From positions 21,567,150-21,631,149 of the forward strand of contig OX326960.1 in assembly GCA_946800325.1 (NCBI GenBank): DNA of 64,000 bases, given 5' to 3'. Every line of letters starts with the position of its first letter. Within the stretch, counting starts at the first letter, position 1. This document shows positions 11,380 to 23,110 of this stretch, in pieces. Both the position numbers and the translations under genes were made by a program. Source of the DNA: Luzula sylvatica. Lineage: Eukaryota > Streptophyta > Magnoliopsida > Poales > Juncaceae. The notes under the pieces were generated by a model, which was given only the letters and a program-made list of their open reading frames with translations, ran no database searches and was not told the origin of the DNA.

Positions 11380-12860
11380 TTCCCCTTAATACTTGCTCTT
11401 CCTTGTCCACAGAATTCGAGAGCATCCGAATCGAGCACGACTTTATATTTGTCATGCAAATTGCACCCAACTTTATATCTAAATATTTCAAAATATAATA
11501 ATTAATTATTAATTTATATAAATCAAATAAAATCAAATGCAAATTGCACCCAGCTTTATATCTAAATATTTCAAAACATAATAATTAATTATTAATTTAT
11601 ATAAATTAAATCAAATCAAATCAAATTTTTCCTCCGTATGTGTTTTCAGGATGGAAGTTAAAGACAGACTAGATCATCACGCCCAAAAACGATAACTTTT
11701 ATGAAATTAAATTATTATTATTATTAATTCGTAAAATATTTAATAAAAAAAGAAAATTGTAGATAGGAAATAAAATTACCTTTTCTTCTCGTTGATGCTA
11801 CTCACAATTTGCTTGGGGTTTGAGACGAACGAGAATTTCTCGTCCAATAAATTCATCGCTCTATCAAATGCATTCATGTACCACAAAAACAAACAAAATA
11901 CAAACATTTAACAAAAAAAAAAAAATAATATTCTTTTTTAAGGCAACAGATGAAATATGTTAAGTGTAGTCGTTAAAACTTAAAAAGAAAATGATATTGC
12001 ATTTTCCTTAAAAAAAATAAAAATAATAATCGGAACACGGCCCACATAAGCAATAGAAAAGATCCTCAAAATTATACTTAGCCAAATCTAATATAGTCGA
12101 ACCGCTGCCACGTGGGGCATTACTATCTCGGTCATCTGTGCTTTCACCATCACGGCCATATGTGATCGTCGTCTTGTGTTCGGACACGTTTGCCGTCGTA
12201 ATCGTTATGTCTCTCAATGCATCGTCTTCAATTGCACTTGAGAATACGAGAAGGAAGACGTCACTACCCGTACCAGAGCTTTAATGTACTCAAACCAGGT
12301 TTGTTTCGTATCTATAAAGTATCCCAACCGGTCGATCTCGTATCCAAACCGGTCAATCTCGTACCCAAACCGGGGGGAGGGGTATGGAGGCCGCTAGGTT
12401 TAGTCTTCACAGACATAAAAAATAATAATATAATAATAAGAATATATTTTGTATCTGATATGGTGAGTATCTACGAGACTCCATTGACGACTATATTTTT
12501 CATAACTCTACTCATTTGTTTCTCTTGAAAAATGTATCCATTCTGGATTACCAAACTATACAAAAATAAAATAATAATATAATTCCCCAGAAGACCATAA
12601 TCGTTGATCAAATCAAGGTACAAATGCAAATACAAATACATAAATACATATTCATATGTTGATAAATTAGGATATTGATATATAATGTCCACACAAGTAT
12701 CACCAGATTTTATTGTTTTTTTTTTAATTTCTTTGTGATTTCGGTCGTGTTTAAAGCAACGAAGAAAGAAAACATTCACGAGTCAAACTTTGAAAAAGAC
12801 AGCTGGGCCATGGACCAAACTTTGAAAAAAAATGAAAGCTGGCCGAAACATTTTTTTTTT
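11380..12860 (+). other. gene-less shared stretch
   Basis: Shared with about 45,408-46,907 in copy B. It includes a near-perfect direct repeat of about 80 bp at 11,455-11,600 (TGCACCCARCTTTATATCTAAA twice). There is one short conserved open frame on the minus strand (12,008-12,217), but it has no recognisable domain and a divergent C-terminus between copies. Divergence between copies falls abruptly from about 12,455 rightwards. Confidence 0.55.
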
Positions 12861-13182
12861 GGGCCTCCATGAATTCAAAATAACATAATTATCCCTCTAA
12901 AATGAACAATTACATATTTAACTTTTTTAAACTCAATTAGTTTCATAAATATCCTCTTAAAATTTATAAATATCAAATTTATCCCTACCGTTAAGTTTCT
13001 GTTAAATTTCTGTTAAAAATATATTATTTTAATTTCTAAATTTAATTAAAATAACACATAAAATATTTAATGACTATAATATCCTTCTATTTACTAAACC
13101 AATTTAACTTGCAAGCTAACTTGAGTGTCCAGTATTTTTGGTATTTTTCTTTCATCTTCTTTCATCGTAAGCTCTCCAGTAA

Positions 13183-13416
13183 TGTTTGGCAAGCGGAATT
13201 AGTAGAGTGGAATCAGATTATAAGGTGGAGGAGTAAAAAGTTCTGGAATTAGTAATTCCACAGTTTGTTTGGATGCCCAAATTATAAGATGCTGGAAAAT
13301 ATAATTCTCTGTTTGGTTGTTTACAAAATTTTGGAATTTCGCTATTGGAAATATAAAACTAATGTTTCATTAAAATTAATACAATATAATAGTATTGTTA
13401 TAATATTAAATTAATA

Positions 13417-13510
<94 letters not shown>

Positions 13511-13903
13511 GTTATTGTTATTGTTATTATGATATTATATTATTATAATATTGTAATAATGTTATTATTGTTGTCGTTATTATTATATTATATTATAATA
13601 ATAATAATAATAGTTTGAAAATATTAATAATATGATTATAATTAATATAACATTATTGCAATACAAAATTATCATAATATTATTAATTGTAGTAATATTA
13701 CGGTACTAATTTTAATAATATTATAATATTAATTATAATAATAATATATTATTATAATACTAATACTAATATTAATATTAAAATATTGTAAATAATAATA
13801 ATATATTTATTTAAAAATATTTATATATTCATATTTATATAAATATATTATATTAGTAATAATATTTATATAAATATATTAAAATAATATTTACATATTA
13901 ATA

Positions 13904-13934
<31 letters not shown>

Positions 13935-14550
13935 ACAAATAATTATATCATAGTTATCTGTATAATAGATATAATAATAATATAATATTTTAAATACATT
14001 CTTATATTATTATAATATTGTATTTTATTCATATAATAATATATATTATATTATATTGTTTATATATATAATTTAATTATTATGTACAGTAATTATTATA
14101 TATTATTATAATGCTATATAATATTATAATATAATTATTCTGTAATTATAATATTTTACCCTACTTTAATATATTAGTAATATAATTATTATAATTATTA
14201 TAATAATATATAAAAATACTATAATATTGTAACTTATAAAATTTAAATGCATTGTTGTATTATTCTATATTATATTATATTTATATTATAATTGTTATAG
14301 TAATTATTATTATTATTATTCTTATTAAGATAAGCTCTAAACTTAATTAGCATGCATTTTATTAGCTTTAAACTTTCCATCATCTTGGCACTCTAGATAT
14401 TTGGAGAATTACAATTTGTAGGTTTTGTATGGAGAAATATTTACCCTCATTTCCTAATTCCACATTTAAAAGGTGTCCAAACAAAAAATTTCAATTTGTT
14501 GAATCTTAAGATTCTAATTCCTCTTGAAATTCTTACCTCCAAACACCCCC
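13183..14550 (+). mobile_element. Harbinger/Tourist-like element, nested, copy A
   Basis: The ends share TGTTTGG (left TGTTTGGCAAG; right, inverted, GGGGGTGTTTGGAGG) and are flanked by the trinucleotide TAA on both sides (13,180-13,182 and 14,551-14,553), fitting the 3-bp TSD of PIF/Harbinger elements. The left subterminal 160 bp is clearly related to the element at 18,388. The interior is almost pure A/T with no transposase. Confidence 0.65.
13418..13510 (+). repeat. (TTA)n microsatellite, copy A
   Basis: About 31 uninterrupted TTA units inside the Harbinger-like element. Copy B has about 21 units at 47,464-47,527, a replication-slippage difference inside an otherwise nearly identical tract. 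Confidence 0.95.
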
Positions 14551-17146
14551 TAAGTTGTTCATCTTTTTCATGGTAACTCGATCTGTTGGATGACTTGGAT
14601 CGCAACTATTTGGCGACGCAAGGTGTTTTGGCGGAGCAGTGACTCTCTAGCGGCGAAGCAAGGTTTGGCTGTGTCGCCAAAAGCAAGGTGCGGCTCTTCA
14701 TCTTCTCCGAGCTTGTCTCTGGCGGCGAAGCAAGGCCTGCCTCTACTCTGTTCGCGAAGTTCGCGAGATACGGTACTCTCTTCCTCTTCTTTCTGTTCAC
14801 GAGATAAGGCTCTTCACCACTTTGTAGTATGTTGGCCTCTCATAATCTTTCCCCTTTTATTCTCTTCTCCTCAATGAAATAACCTTCAATTGTAGTAAAA
14901 ATCATGAATTGTGAGATAAATTTGGAATTTGAGGAATCTCACAATATTAGCATTGAAACTTGCAAAAATTCTCCTCTTGAAAGTACATTTGGAACTTCGA
15001 GTTCATCACAAATTTCGAATAGGAAAAGATAAATAAACTTACTTTCAAAACGTATTTAGTTCCAAAAATTATTTTTGTTCTTGTTCTAATATGATGTCAT
15101 CTTTTATATGTAGGGGGCGATGAAAGAAGAAAGCTTGGCCACCAATTCAATACCAAATGATAGTGGAGGAAAATATTTAAGTTTTGGAATTTATGTGATT
15201 TTGATTTTAGAATTATTGTGTCATGTTGTGATTTTGATATGTTGTTTTGAAATTCATGTTATTTTGCTATGTTGTTTTGATATTGATGAACTTAGCATCA
15301 CAATTTTGTATGTTGTTTTGGAATTCATGTTATTTTGTTATGTTGTAAGAAAATTTGTAATTATCATTTGTTGTTTTGTTATAAACTTAGTATTCCTTAT
15401 TATCATTTGTTGTTTGTTATGTTAGTTTGCTTGATAATTGATGAACTTGGTATCACATGATTATTTTGTTAAGTACAGAAGAATAATTTTAAGAAAAAAT
15501 TAATTAATTTGACAAAATTTAACATTATAATTTTATTTCCCGACTCAATTACAAGATGATTACAAAGATTGAAACTTTTCTACTCGATCCCGACTTGATC
15601 ACAACACAATTACAAAGATTACAACATGATTCCAAAAATTTCCCGACTAGATTACAACACAATTACAAAGATCATAACATGACTCTAAACATACAAGGAT
15701 CATAAAAAAAATTACAATGAAACAATCAATTCCGCAACCGCAACTCGTAATCCAATTCCGTAACTGCAACTCATAATCCAATTCCGCAATCGCAACTAGT
15801 AATCCAATTCCGCAACCGCAATTCGTAATCCAATTCCGCAACTCATATCTATTATTAAAAAAAGATACTTCAACTATCAAAGGATTGCTAAGAGAATGAG
15901 ACCAATCAAGAAAAAAAATAATAATATCAATAATATACTATATAATACTGAACATACCGATTCAACTCCTACTGGAACCATTAGAATGAGACCAATCAAG
16001 AATTTTTGTTCCTGAAATTCACGAACAATTAGAACAAACAAGTCAAATTACTAAACATAACATTTAAAAAAAAAATTAAGCGAGAAATTTACTTATGTTG
16101 GTTACATGCAGAGATACACTCTATGATGAGATAGAGAGATAAAACGAGCGAAATGGAAACAAATAATCCAGCACTGAAAACGGGCCAGCTCGGTACCGAT
16201 TTGGTAGCAGAAGCCAAATCAAGAGAGAAGAATTTCTCCATTCGGCCCAAAAGAGTGCCCTAATCGAATTAAGAGAAACACAAAAGAAAACTTCTCTTCC
16301 ATGCCACATTAGCAACACCACTTATATCATCAATGAAATTAGCGAACCTATTATGACGAATGTTATGAGATTCATACAGTAAACTAGTAAAGTACAATAA
16401 TAACATATATGTATATCACAAGAACCTTCCTTTATCAGCAAGTATCAATTTTAATTTCCACCACGAAAAAATCAGAAGTAAAATCCATTACCCAAAAACT
16501 GATTTCAGTCTACAAATTGAAAATTGAAAACCCCCAATTTAAATACTTCGATAAACCCTAATTAGTAAATTGGAAAATTGGAAATTGAAAATTGAAAATC
16601 ATACAAGACCAAGACTAAGTTGACATATTCAACGGAGGTTCGAGCTTCACCTGCTTCGACAGATTGGCCGTCGCCAACGTCTCCAAAATCGCTCGCCATC
16701 ATGGTTTGGGGAAGACGATTTGGACAACGTCGCCAACGTCGCCATCGCTCGAGATCGAGGGTGTGAGCTTCGTCAGCTTCAACAGATTCGTCGCCATCGC
16801 GATCTCGCGCGAGCTTGCCATTGCTCGCTTTCGAGAAGACTTTGGAGAACCGACGAAGATGACTCTGAGGTTTGGACAAGAAGGTTTCGGGTTGGGTGTA
16901 GATTAGGTATTCCTAACGGGTTCGGATTTGTAATTAGATTTTTAATGGGTTTGAAATAGTTTTTATTGGGTTTATGTTAAGGGCAAATTAGTCAACAAAA
17001 TAAATTTCTGTTAACTTATCCTATCTGTCAAGTTTTGATAAATTTGAAATAAATTAAGTTTAAAAGGGATAAATATGTAATTTTCTATTTTAGAAGGATA
17101 AATTTGTTATTTTCATCTCTTGTGAGGACATGGAAGAAATTCCCCC

Positions 17147-17985
17147 TTTTTTTTTTCTCAACCACAAATATTTTATGCGAAAAATGGTCTTCAAAACGTT
17201 TTTCGCTGTAAAATAAGCTACGGTCGTTTTATTATTTTCATCGTTTTTTACAACACTGATTTGAACACGTTAAATTTCATATATGAAAATTATATGTTTT
17301 ACAGGGTTAGATTTAAGTTTTTTATAGTTTACGAGAGAAAAATTAGAAATTGAGTATATTGTATGAGTTAGGGGCGATTGATGTAAGACAATTTGGAGGA
17401 TATGGAGCAATTAGAAAATGAAATAATGATGAAAATTTTGAAAGATATATGTTCTTATGTGTGTTATTTGATGTGTGAGAATGTGAAATAATGAAAGTAA
17501 AAAATATTGTTTGACGTGAAGTATCAAATGTAAAACACTTGAACATGACCTCGTTTAGTTAATATTATCCATTAATATGTGTTATGTATTAATTAATATA
17601 TATTAATTTATTGATATATGGATTTAATATATTAATTAGTATTGATTAACGTTTAATGTTAAAAGAAATACTATACAATATTTGAAATATAAATTTATAT
17701 ATTACATAATGTACACATAACTTTGTAGCATCACTCTATATGAGAAATAAACTAACATTTTAACTAAAAACATTAATCTTGATGAAAATATAATGGCTAA
17801 AAAAACGTCTGGAGTATAATGACCACAATACTCACTTGAGTATTTTAGCATCACTCATTAATGATATCCATAAAAGTTTGTGCTCATCATTAAATTCACA
17901 AATCTAAAAACAAATGCAATGGTCAAAAAATCATAAGTATTCGACCCATGATACTTAATTAAGTATCTTAGTCATCATTTATATA
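17147..17985 (+). other. gene-less A/T-rich stretch, copy A
   Basis: No gene seen. A segment at about 17,868-17,975 is an extra direct copy of one arm of the palindromic MITE that follows. Confidence 0.55.
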
Positions 17986-18218
17986 AGGATGGCCAAGATA
18001 TTTAATTAAGTATCATGGGTTGAGTACTTAGGACTTTTTGACAATTGGATTTGCTTTGAGATTTGTGTTTTTTAATGATATCTATACAAATTTGTGCTCA
18101 TCATTAATGATATCCATGAAAGTTTGTGCTCATCATTAAATGCACAAATCTCAAAGCAAATCCAATGGTTAAAAAGTCACAAGTACTCAACCCATGATAC
18201 TTAATTAAATATCTTAGT

Positions 18219-18222
<4 letters not shown>
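17986..18222 (+). mobile_element. palindromic MITE, copy A
   Basis: Two arms of about 90 bp in inverted orientation (AGGATGRCYAAGATATTTAA inward on both sides) meet near a short centre around 18,085-18,110, giving an almost complete hairpin. No coding capacity. With the extra arm at 17,868 the order is direct-inverted-direct. A (CT)24 run (18,222-18,270) follows directly. Confidence 0.7.
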
Positions 18223-18274
<52 letters not shown>

Positions 18275-18387
18275 ATAACTTATTAACCTTTCGATTTGTG
18301 CGGATCAAGCAACTTGGATTGATCATGATTAACAGGCGTCTTCTCTCTTTTGTTTCCGTCTCTCTATTGGACTTGACTTTTAACTTG

Positions 18388-19196
18388 GGGCCTGTTTGGC
18401 AAGTAGAATTAGTAGAATGGAATTGAATTATAAGTTGGAGGTAAAAATAATTCTGGAAAAAATAATTTTTTAGTTTGTTTGGATGTTCAAAATATAAGAT
18501 GTTGGAAAAGATAATTCTTTGTTTGGTTGTTTGAAAAATTATAGAATTTTGTTATCGTAAAATATGAAAATAATTAGTGAATTTTAAATATAATTATATT
18601 TGTTTGAGAAAAAAGATAATATTACCATCTAAGTTTGTATCCAAAATGACACATCATAAAAAAACAAATCACAACTAATCAAGATTTGAACCCACTTGAA
18701 ATATAATCACATTTATTAAAAAATGACATTTATTAAGCAAACGGGAACCATCTTAATTTCTATGCATATATGAAAAAATGAAACCCAATTTATTTACAAA
18801 CAGGAGAGCAACATAACAACGATTTGCCAACTTGAAAATAAATCATCCTGATTAAGCAACCCAACTTTTTTTTTCCTGTTTCCCCTCGTAGCTGCATGAA
18901 GAAAATAATTTATCAACATGCATACAAAATTACCAAATTAACTAAAAACAAATAAATAACAAAATTGATATACTATTTTAAGGGGAGTAAGCAAGAGAGG
19001 ATGGATTTGTTGAGCTCGATCGCAGTAGGACTTCAGATGGAGAAATTGGTCGCAGCAAGAAAGAGAAGTGGGCAAAGAAATATACTACTTTTTCGAAAAG
19101 ATATAGTAGAAAAAACTTGTCTTTGCTAAGAAGCTTGTCCATCATAAATTGGATATGGGAGAGTTGAAGAGACGATTTAAGCACCACCAGACCTAG

Positions 19197-19257
<61 letters not shown>

Positions 19258-19449
19258 TTCACGCCAAAAGGAGATGCTCCATCTTGGAATTCGCTCAATT
19301 TGGGAGAAGTATATTTTGTTGGCATCTAGTACAAAATATTTTACCGCACTATATTATTCTACTCCAAGAAAAGTTGCCAAACAGAGATTTCACACTTTGC
19401 TGGAAAATAATGTGCCGCTCGCTTCTAAATTCCAGCTGCCAAACAGCCC
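18388..19449 (+). mobile_element. Harbinger/Tourist-like element, copy A
   Basis: The left end GGGCCTGTTTGGC and the right end (inverted GGGCTGTTTGGCAGC) form a short TIR flanked by CTTG on both sides (18,384-18,387 and 19,450-19,453). The left 160 bp matches the element at 13,183. The interior contains a (GA)n run and no transposase. The open frames here, including a poly-Ser/Leu one on the minus strand, come from the microsatellite. Confidence 0.65.
19201..19255 (+). repeat. (GA)n microsatellite, copy A
   Basis: 55 bp of GA. The copy B counterpart (53,215-53,251) is 18 bp shorter. Confidence 0.95.
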
Positions 19450-19803
19450 CTTGGTGCTTTTCATTTTGTCTCTACTCTACACCATCCTCTCCCCGTGTGC
19501 TCTTCGATGTGCTCTCTCTCTCTCTCTCTAGTCGGCATCGTCTCGCAGCATTAGGAGGAGCCACACCGACGACTGTAGATCGATCGGACTTACCACTCTC
19601 TCTCGTCAACATCGTATCACAGGAGCAACAAGAGCCGCACTGGCTGCAGATCTAGCACCATTAAGCTTACCCATATCACCGAAAAGGCAAGGAAATCCAA
19701 AAAATATAAACTTTGCAGATTTTACCTGGATAATTTTGGTTCAATTCATCTAATTCTCTTACCACTAGGGAAACCTTACTTGAACCAATCGTGACAGTTA
19801 GAA

Positions 19804-20487
19804 TAAGGTGGCAAACAGGCGGGTTGGACGGTTTCGGACTAATTTTTGGGTTCGGATCTCATCGGGTTAAGTCAATTCGGATCAAGGTGGGTTCGGATCG
19901 GACCATATTTGGTCGGATCAATTTCGAGTTGAAAATTATAGTCTGGTCGGGTTTTCAAGTTCGGGGTGATTCGCGGACGCGGTTTGTTCCGGATTCGGAT
20001 TCTGTCGGAATTCGGGTTAGTCAAATTCGGGTTGTGTCGGATTTTTTTTAATGATTCTATAAATCAATTTTGTCAAATATTGGATATAAAATTAAACTAT
20101 TATCCAAATCCAGGTCTCTGTTTTTTATTTGAAACAACTGGTGTCATCTCACTCTCGAAAAATGTAATAAATATAATATTACAGAGATTAGTTAATAGAT
20201 TGAATTACAAAAAATGATAACACCGGGTCAATTTGGGTTCGGACTATTTGAGTTCGGACTTGTCATAATCGGGTTTATCGGGTTTCGGACAATTCGGATT
20301 CGGGTCGAGTTGGGTCGGAATAATAATTATAATATGTCACGCCGGATCAATTTTGGGTCGGATTTCTCGGGTTCGGGTCGGACGGGTTCGGTCGTTTGAA
20401 TTTTCTAAATTTTTCGGGTCACGGGCGAGTCGGACCTCGGGCGAGTCGGGCAGTTTTTTCGGGTTCGGGCCGGATTTGCCACCTCTA
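19804..20487 (+). mobile_element. non-autonomous hAT-like element, copy A only
   Basis: Present in A, absent from B. The ends are TAAGGTGGCAAAC (left) and, inverted, TAGAGGTGGCAAA (right), the typical plant hAT terminus. The flanks AGTTAGAA (19,796-19,803) and AGTTAGAT (20,488-20,495) are an 8-bp TSD with one mismatch. The subterminal regions are packed with GGGTTCGG/GGTCGGA repeats, presumably transposase-binding motifs; these generate the Gly/Phe-rich open frames. No transposase is encoded. Confidence 0.9.
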
Positions 20488-20495
20488 AGTTAGAT

Positions 20496-21873
20496 ACATG
20501 ACGTATCTTTGGATCGTTTTGATAATTGAGTTGCAATTTATCAGTAGGTAATTTTGAAATGGTTTGATTACAATTGATGCTCAATTTGGGTCAAATTCAT
20601 CTAATAATAATTCCCTGTTTTTATTCTTGACGAAAAATTTATTAATTCGATTCTTAATAAATGACTTGTGAAAGTAAGGATATAAATGTTAATTGAATGA
20701 TTTTCGGAATTTTATGATATGTTACTATGTTAGATGTTGAGGTAAGATAAAAATTGGTTTTTTTTTTTTTGTCAAATAAAGAAGAATAGGGTATCTCTCT
20801 ACTTAAAAAGAAGTTATCTTTTGTCTTTCTTTTGGTTTGAGATGTATTTTACTATGACGGATGATATGTTTGATTTTGGTTGTGTTTGATGTTTATATAT
20901 TTACATGTATCGTACTGATTTGTGTACGTAGTTTGCAAGCATGGTTTGTGTATGTAGTTTGTTGCAAGCACTACGTATCAACCATGCAAAATGTAAACAA
21001 TGTTTGCGATAAAAAATTCGCCAAATATATTTCAATTTAGGGAAGTAATTTACTTAAAAATTCATAACTATCATCAATGTTATATTTTCGCCATGACCTT
21101 AATAAACAATATCATAAGAATTACATCTTCATTACATTCAGAAGAAAATTTCGTACATAATTATATATCTAATTCATTAAAAACATATTGAAGCATCCAA
21201 TTAGTCTTTAAAACAAAATTAAAAAATTACACACATAAATAAACCTGAAGAACTTTATTGAAAATTGAATAAAACTAATTTCATATCAAGGACAGTTAAT
21301 TCGATGAATTGCATCCAAATTGAGCATCAGCTCAAACAAAATCATTGGAAGTAATCAAACATGAATAAAAGACAAAAAAATCAGTACTCAGATAACAGCG
21401 AAAAAGATTAATTGAAGATTTGAAGAAACAATTGAATTATTTGAAGAAACAAAAATCAGTACTCAGACAAAAATCAAACATTTATTGGTTCCACTTGATT
21501 TGAAGAAACAATTGAATTATTTGAAGAAACTCACACAATTGAGGGAAACCAGAGTAGACCAAGTCAAAAGAGAGAAGGAAAGAAATCCAGACCATGTCAC
21601 GACAAAGAATAAGAGAACCTAATGTAAAAATCGTTTGAAGAGAACTTAATAGAAAATCCACTTAACAACGAAAGAGACAGGTAGAGAGACCAACTCAACC
21701 AAAGGGCATCCAAAGCGAGAGACCAACTCGTTTGAAGAGAACTAGAGCCCAACTACGCCATTGGAGGGACACTACTAGGCGATTAGAGGGATTCGAGGAA
21801 GAAGACCCAGGGCGTGCTACAGAGATGTATGAGAGAAACAACGAATGAACAAACGGATAAAGGGTACAGACGG
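20496..21873 (+). other. gene-less shared stretch, copy A
   Basis: Shared with about 53,790-55,530 in copy B. A short open frame (21,000-21,191) is identical in both copies but is A/T-rich with no domain. A GATTTGAAGAAACAATTGAA motif repeats at 21,417 and 21,498. The last part (21,594-21,769) recurs a third time at 57,355. Confidence 0.5.
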
Positions 21874-22601
21874 GGAGCATTTCTGCACGTAGCTTTTTTT
21901 AGAATAAAAATTCAAAAATTAATTCCCTTTTCGAAAATATTCCAAAAATAATCACTTTCGGGTTTTTAAATCTCGCCGCTACAGTGTTTCGGGTTTTTAA
22001 ATCTCGCCACTACAGTGCTTTGGAAAAAAAAATTATTCTCCTTCAAAATGTACCCCCCGAATTCTACATTATTTAACTATTACATTTAATTAACGTGATA
22101 ATTACAACATATCATTAAATATTAACTAATATTTATTCCAATTTATTCTAATTTATGAATTCGAATAAATATTAATTATGTATTAAGTTAATAACTAACA
22201 GCATAATTAATATTTCAATAATAGAGAATTCGGTGGGTACATTTGAATTCATAAATATTAATTTTATTGTTAGCTATTAACTTAATACATAATTAATATT
22301 TATTCGAATTCATGAATTGGAATAAATATTAGTTAATATTTAATGATATGTTGTAATTATCAAGTTAATTAAATGTAATAGTTAAATAATGGAGAATTCG
22401 GTGGGTACATTTTGAAGGAGAATAAATCTTTTTTTTTTTTCTCAAAACACTGTAGAGATACTGTAGCGGCAGGATTTAAAAACCCGAAAGGGGTTATTTT
22501 TGGAATATTTGCGAAAAATGAGGTTATTTTTGGAATATTTTCGAAAACGAGGTTAGTTTTTGAATTTTTATTCTAAAAAAGGCTACATGCAGAAATGCTC
22601 C
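21874..22601 (+). mobile_element. foldback (long inverted repeat) element, copy A only
   Basis: A 728-bp insertion absent from B. The arms begin GGAGCATTTCTGCAYGTAGC at both ends in inverted orientation. Complementarity continues through most of the element (TTTTTAGAATAAAAATTCAA, then the AATAAATATTAATT-rich middle). The flanks ACAGACGG and ATAGACGG (21,866-21,873 and 22,602-22,609) are an 8-bp TSD with one mismatch. It has no coding capacity; hAT or Mutator mobilisation is possible. Confidence 0.85.
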
Positions 22602-23058
22602 ATAGACGGGCCATTACTCCGTTAATCACAAATTAAATCATCCAATGTTGATCCGCCCAAACTCATGCAATCCTACGGTTTAAAATTTAATGGCACAAAT
22701 TGTTTGGTGCCATCAATGTCATATATATAGAGAGAGAGCGAGCCTATATAGCTTGCACAAGCAAATCTTGATTTTTGCTTGTAACTTTTGTACCCTTAGA
22801 TATGCATTAAGATCCGTGCACATAGCATTAAAATACACGCTCCGTTAATAACTTCATTCCGTTCATTCCGTTTGTTAGTTCTTTCACGTTACTTCAATGG
22901 CGGTGCTTTTTGCTCTTCTTGCTGCCATGCCGTGTGGACTTCTTCTTCTCTGGTTCGCCTCTTCCTCTTCTTCACACGAAGGTAGCACAAGGTACTCACT
23001 CTCTGGTTCGCCTCTTCCAAGACCCCTCTACATTACAGCTTCTAGTTCGATCCATTAG

Positions 23059-23066
23059 GTATCTCT

Positions 23067-23110
<44 letters not shown>

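Larger units (their letters stand above)
12861..17146 (+). mobile_element. non-autonomous MULE-like element with long TIRs, copy A
   Basis: Inverted arms at 12,861-13,020 and about 16,980-17,146 match for over 100 bp (for example RAAAATWACATATTTA). The right arm ends, read inward, GGGGGAATTTCTT, the same first bases as the intact MULE at 24,293-28,750. Both sides abut a T10 run, compatible with a 9-10 bp TSD in a homopolymer. No transposase is encoded. The interior holds a Harbinger-like insertion, a large TTA microsatellite, and short GC-richer pieces (about 14,590-14,880 and 16,620-16,910) that could be captured gene fragments. It is present in both duplicates, so it inserted before the duplication. 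Confidence 0.72.
1..22730 (+). repeat. segmental tandem duplication, copy A
   Basis: Sequence from the left edge to about 22,730 recurs, in order and orientation, at about 35,227-56,600. The offset changes stepwise (37,772 near the GLR stop, about 37,508 at 5.7 kb, about 34,014 at 14-16 kb, 33,575 at 21 kb). Each step matches a transposon or microsatellite length change in one copy. The left edge is only the window boundary; the duplicated unit presumably continues upstream with the missing GLR exons. Homology ends in a CT/AT-rich stretch just after a shared GGCACAAATTGTTTGGTGCC block. Confidence 0.93.

Noticed and set aside
14590..16959. Open frames identical in both duplicates (14,590-14,877; 15,120-15,425; 15,647-15,880; 16,121-16,321; 16,562-16,959)
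   Set aside because: Their identity reflects the near-identical tract rather than selection; they have no domains and lie inside a transposable element.
19791..20399. Gly/Phe-rich open frames
   Set aside because: Produced by GGGTTCGG/GGTCGGA subterminal repeats of the hAT-like element.
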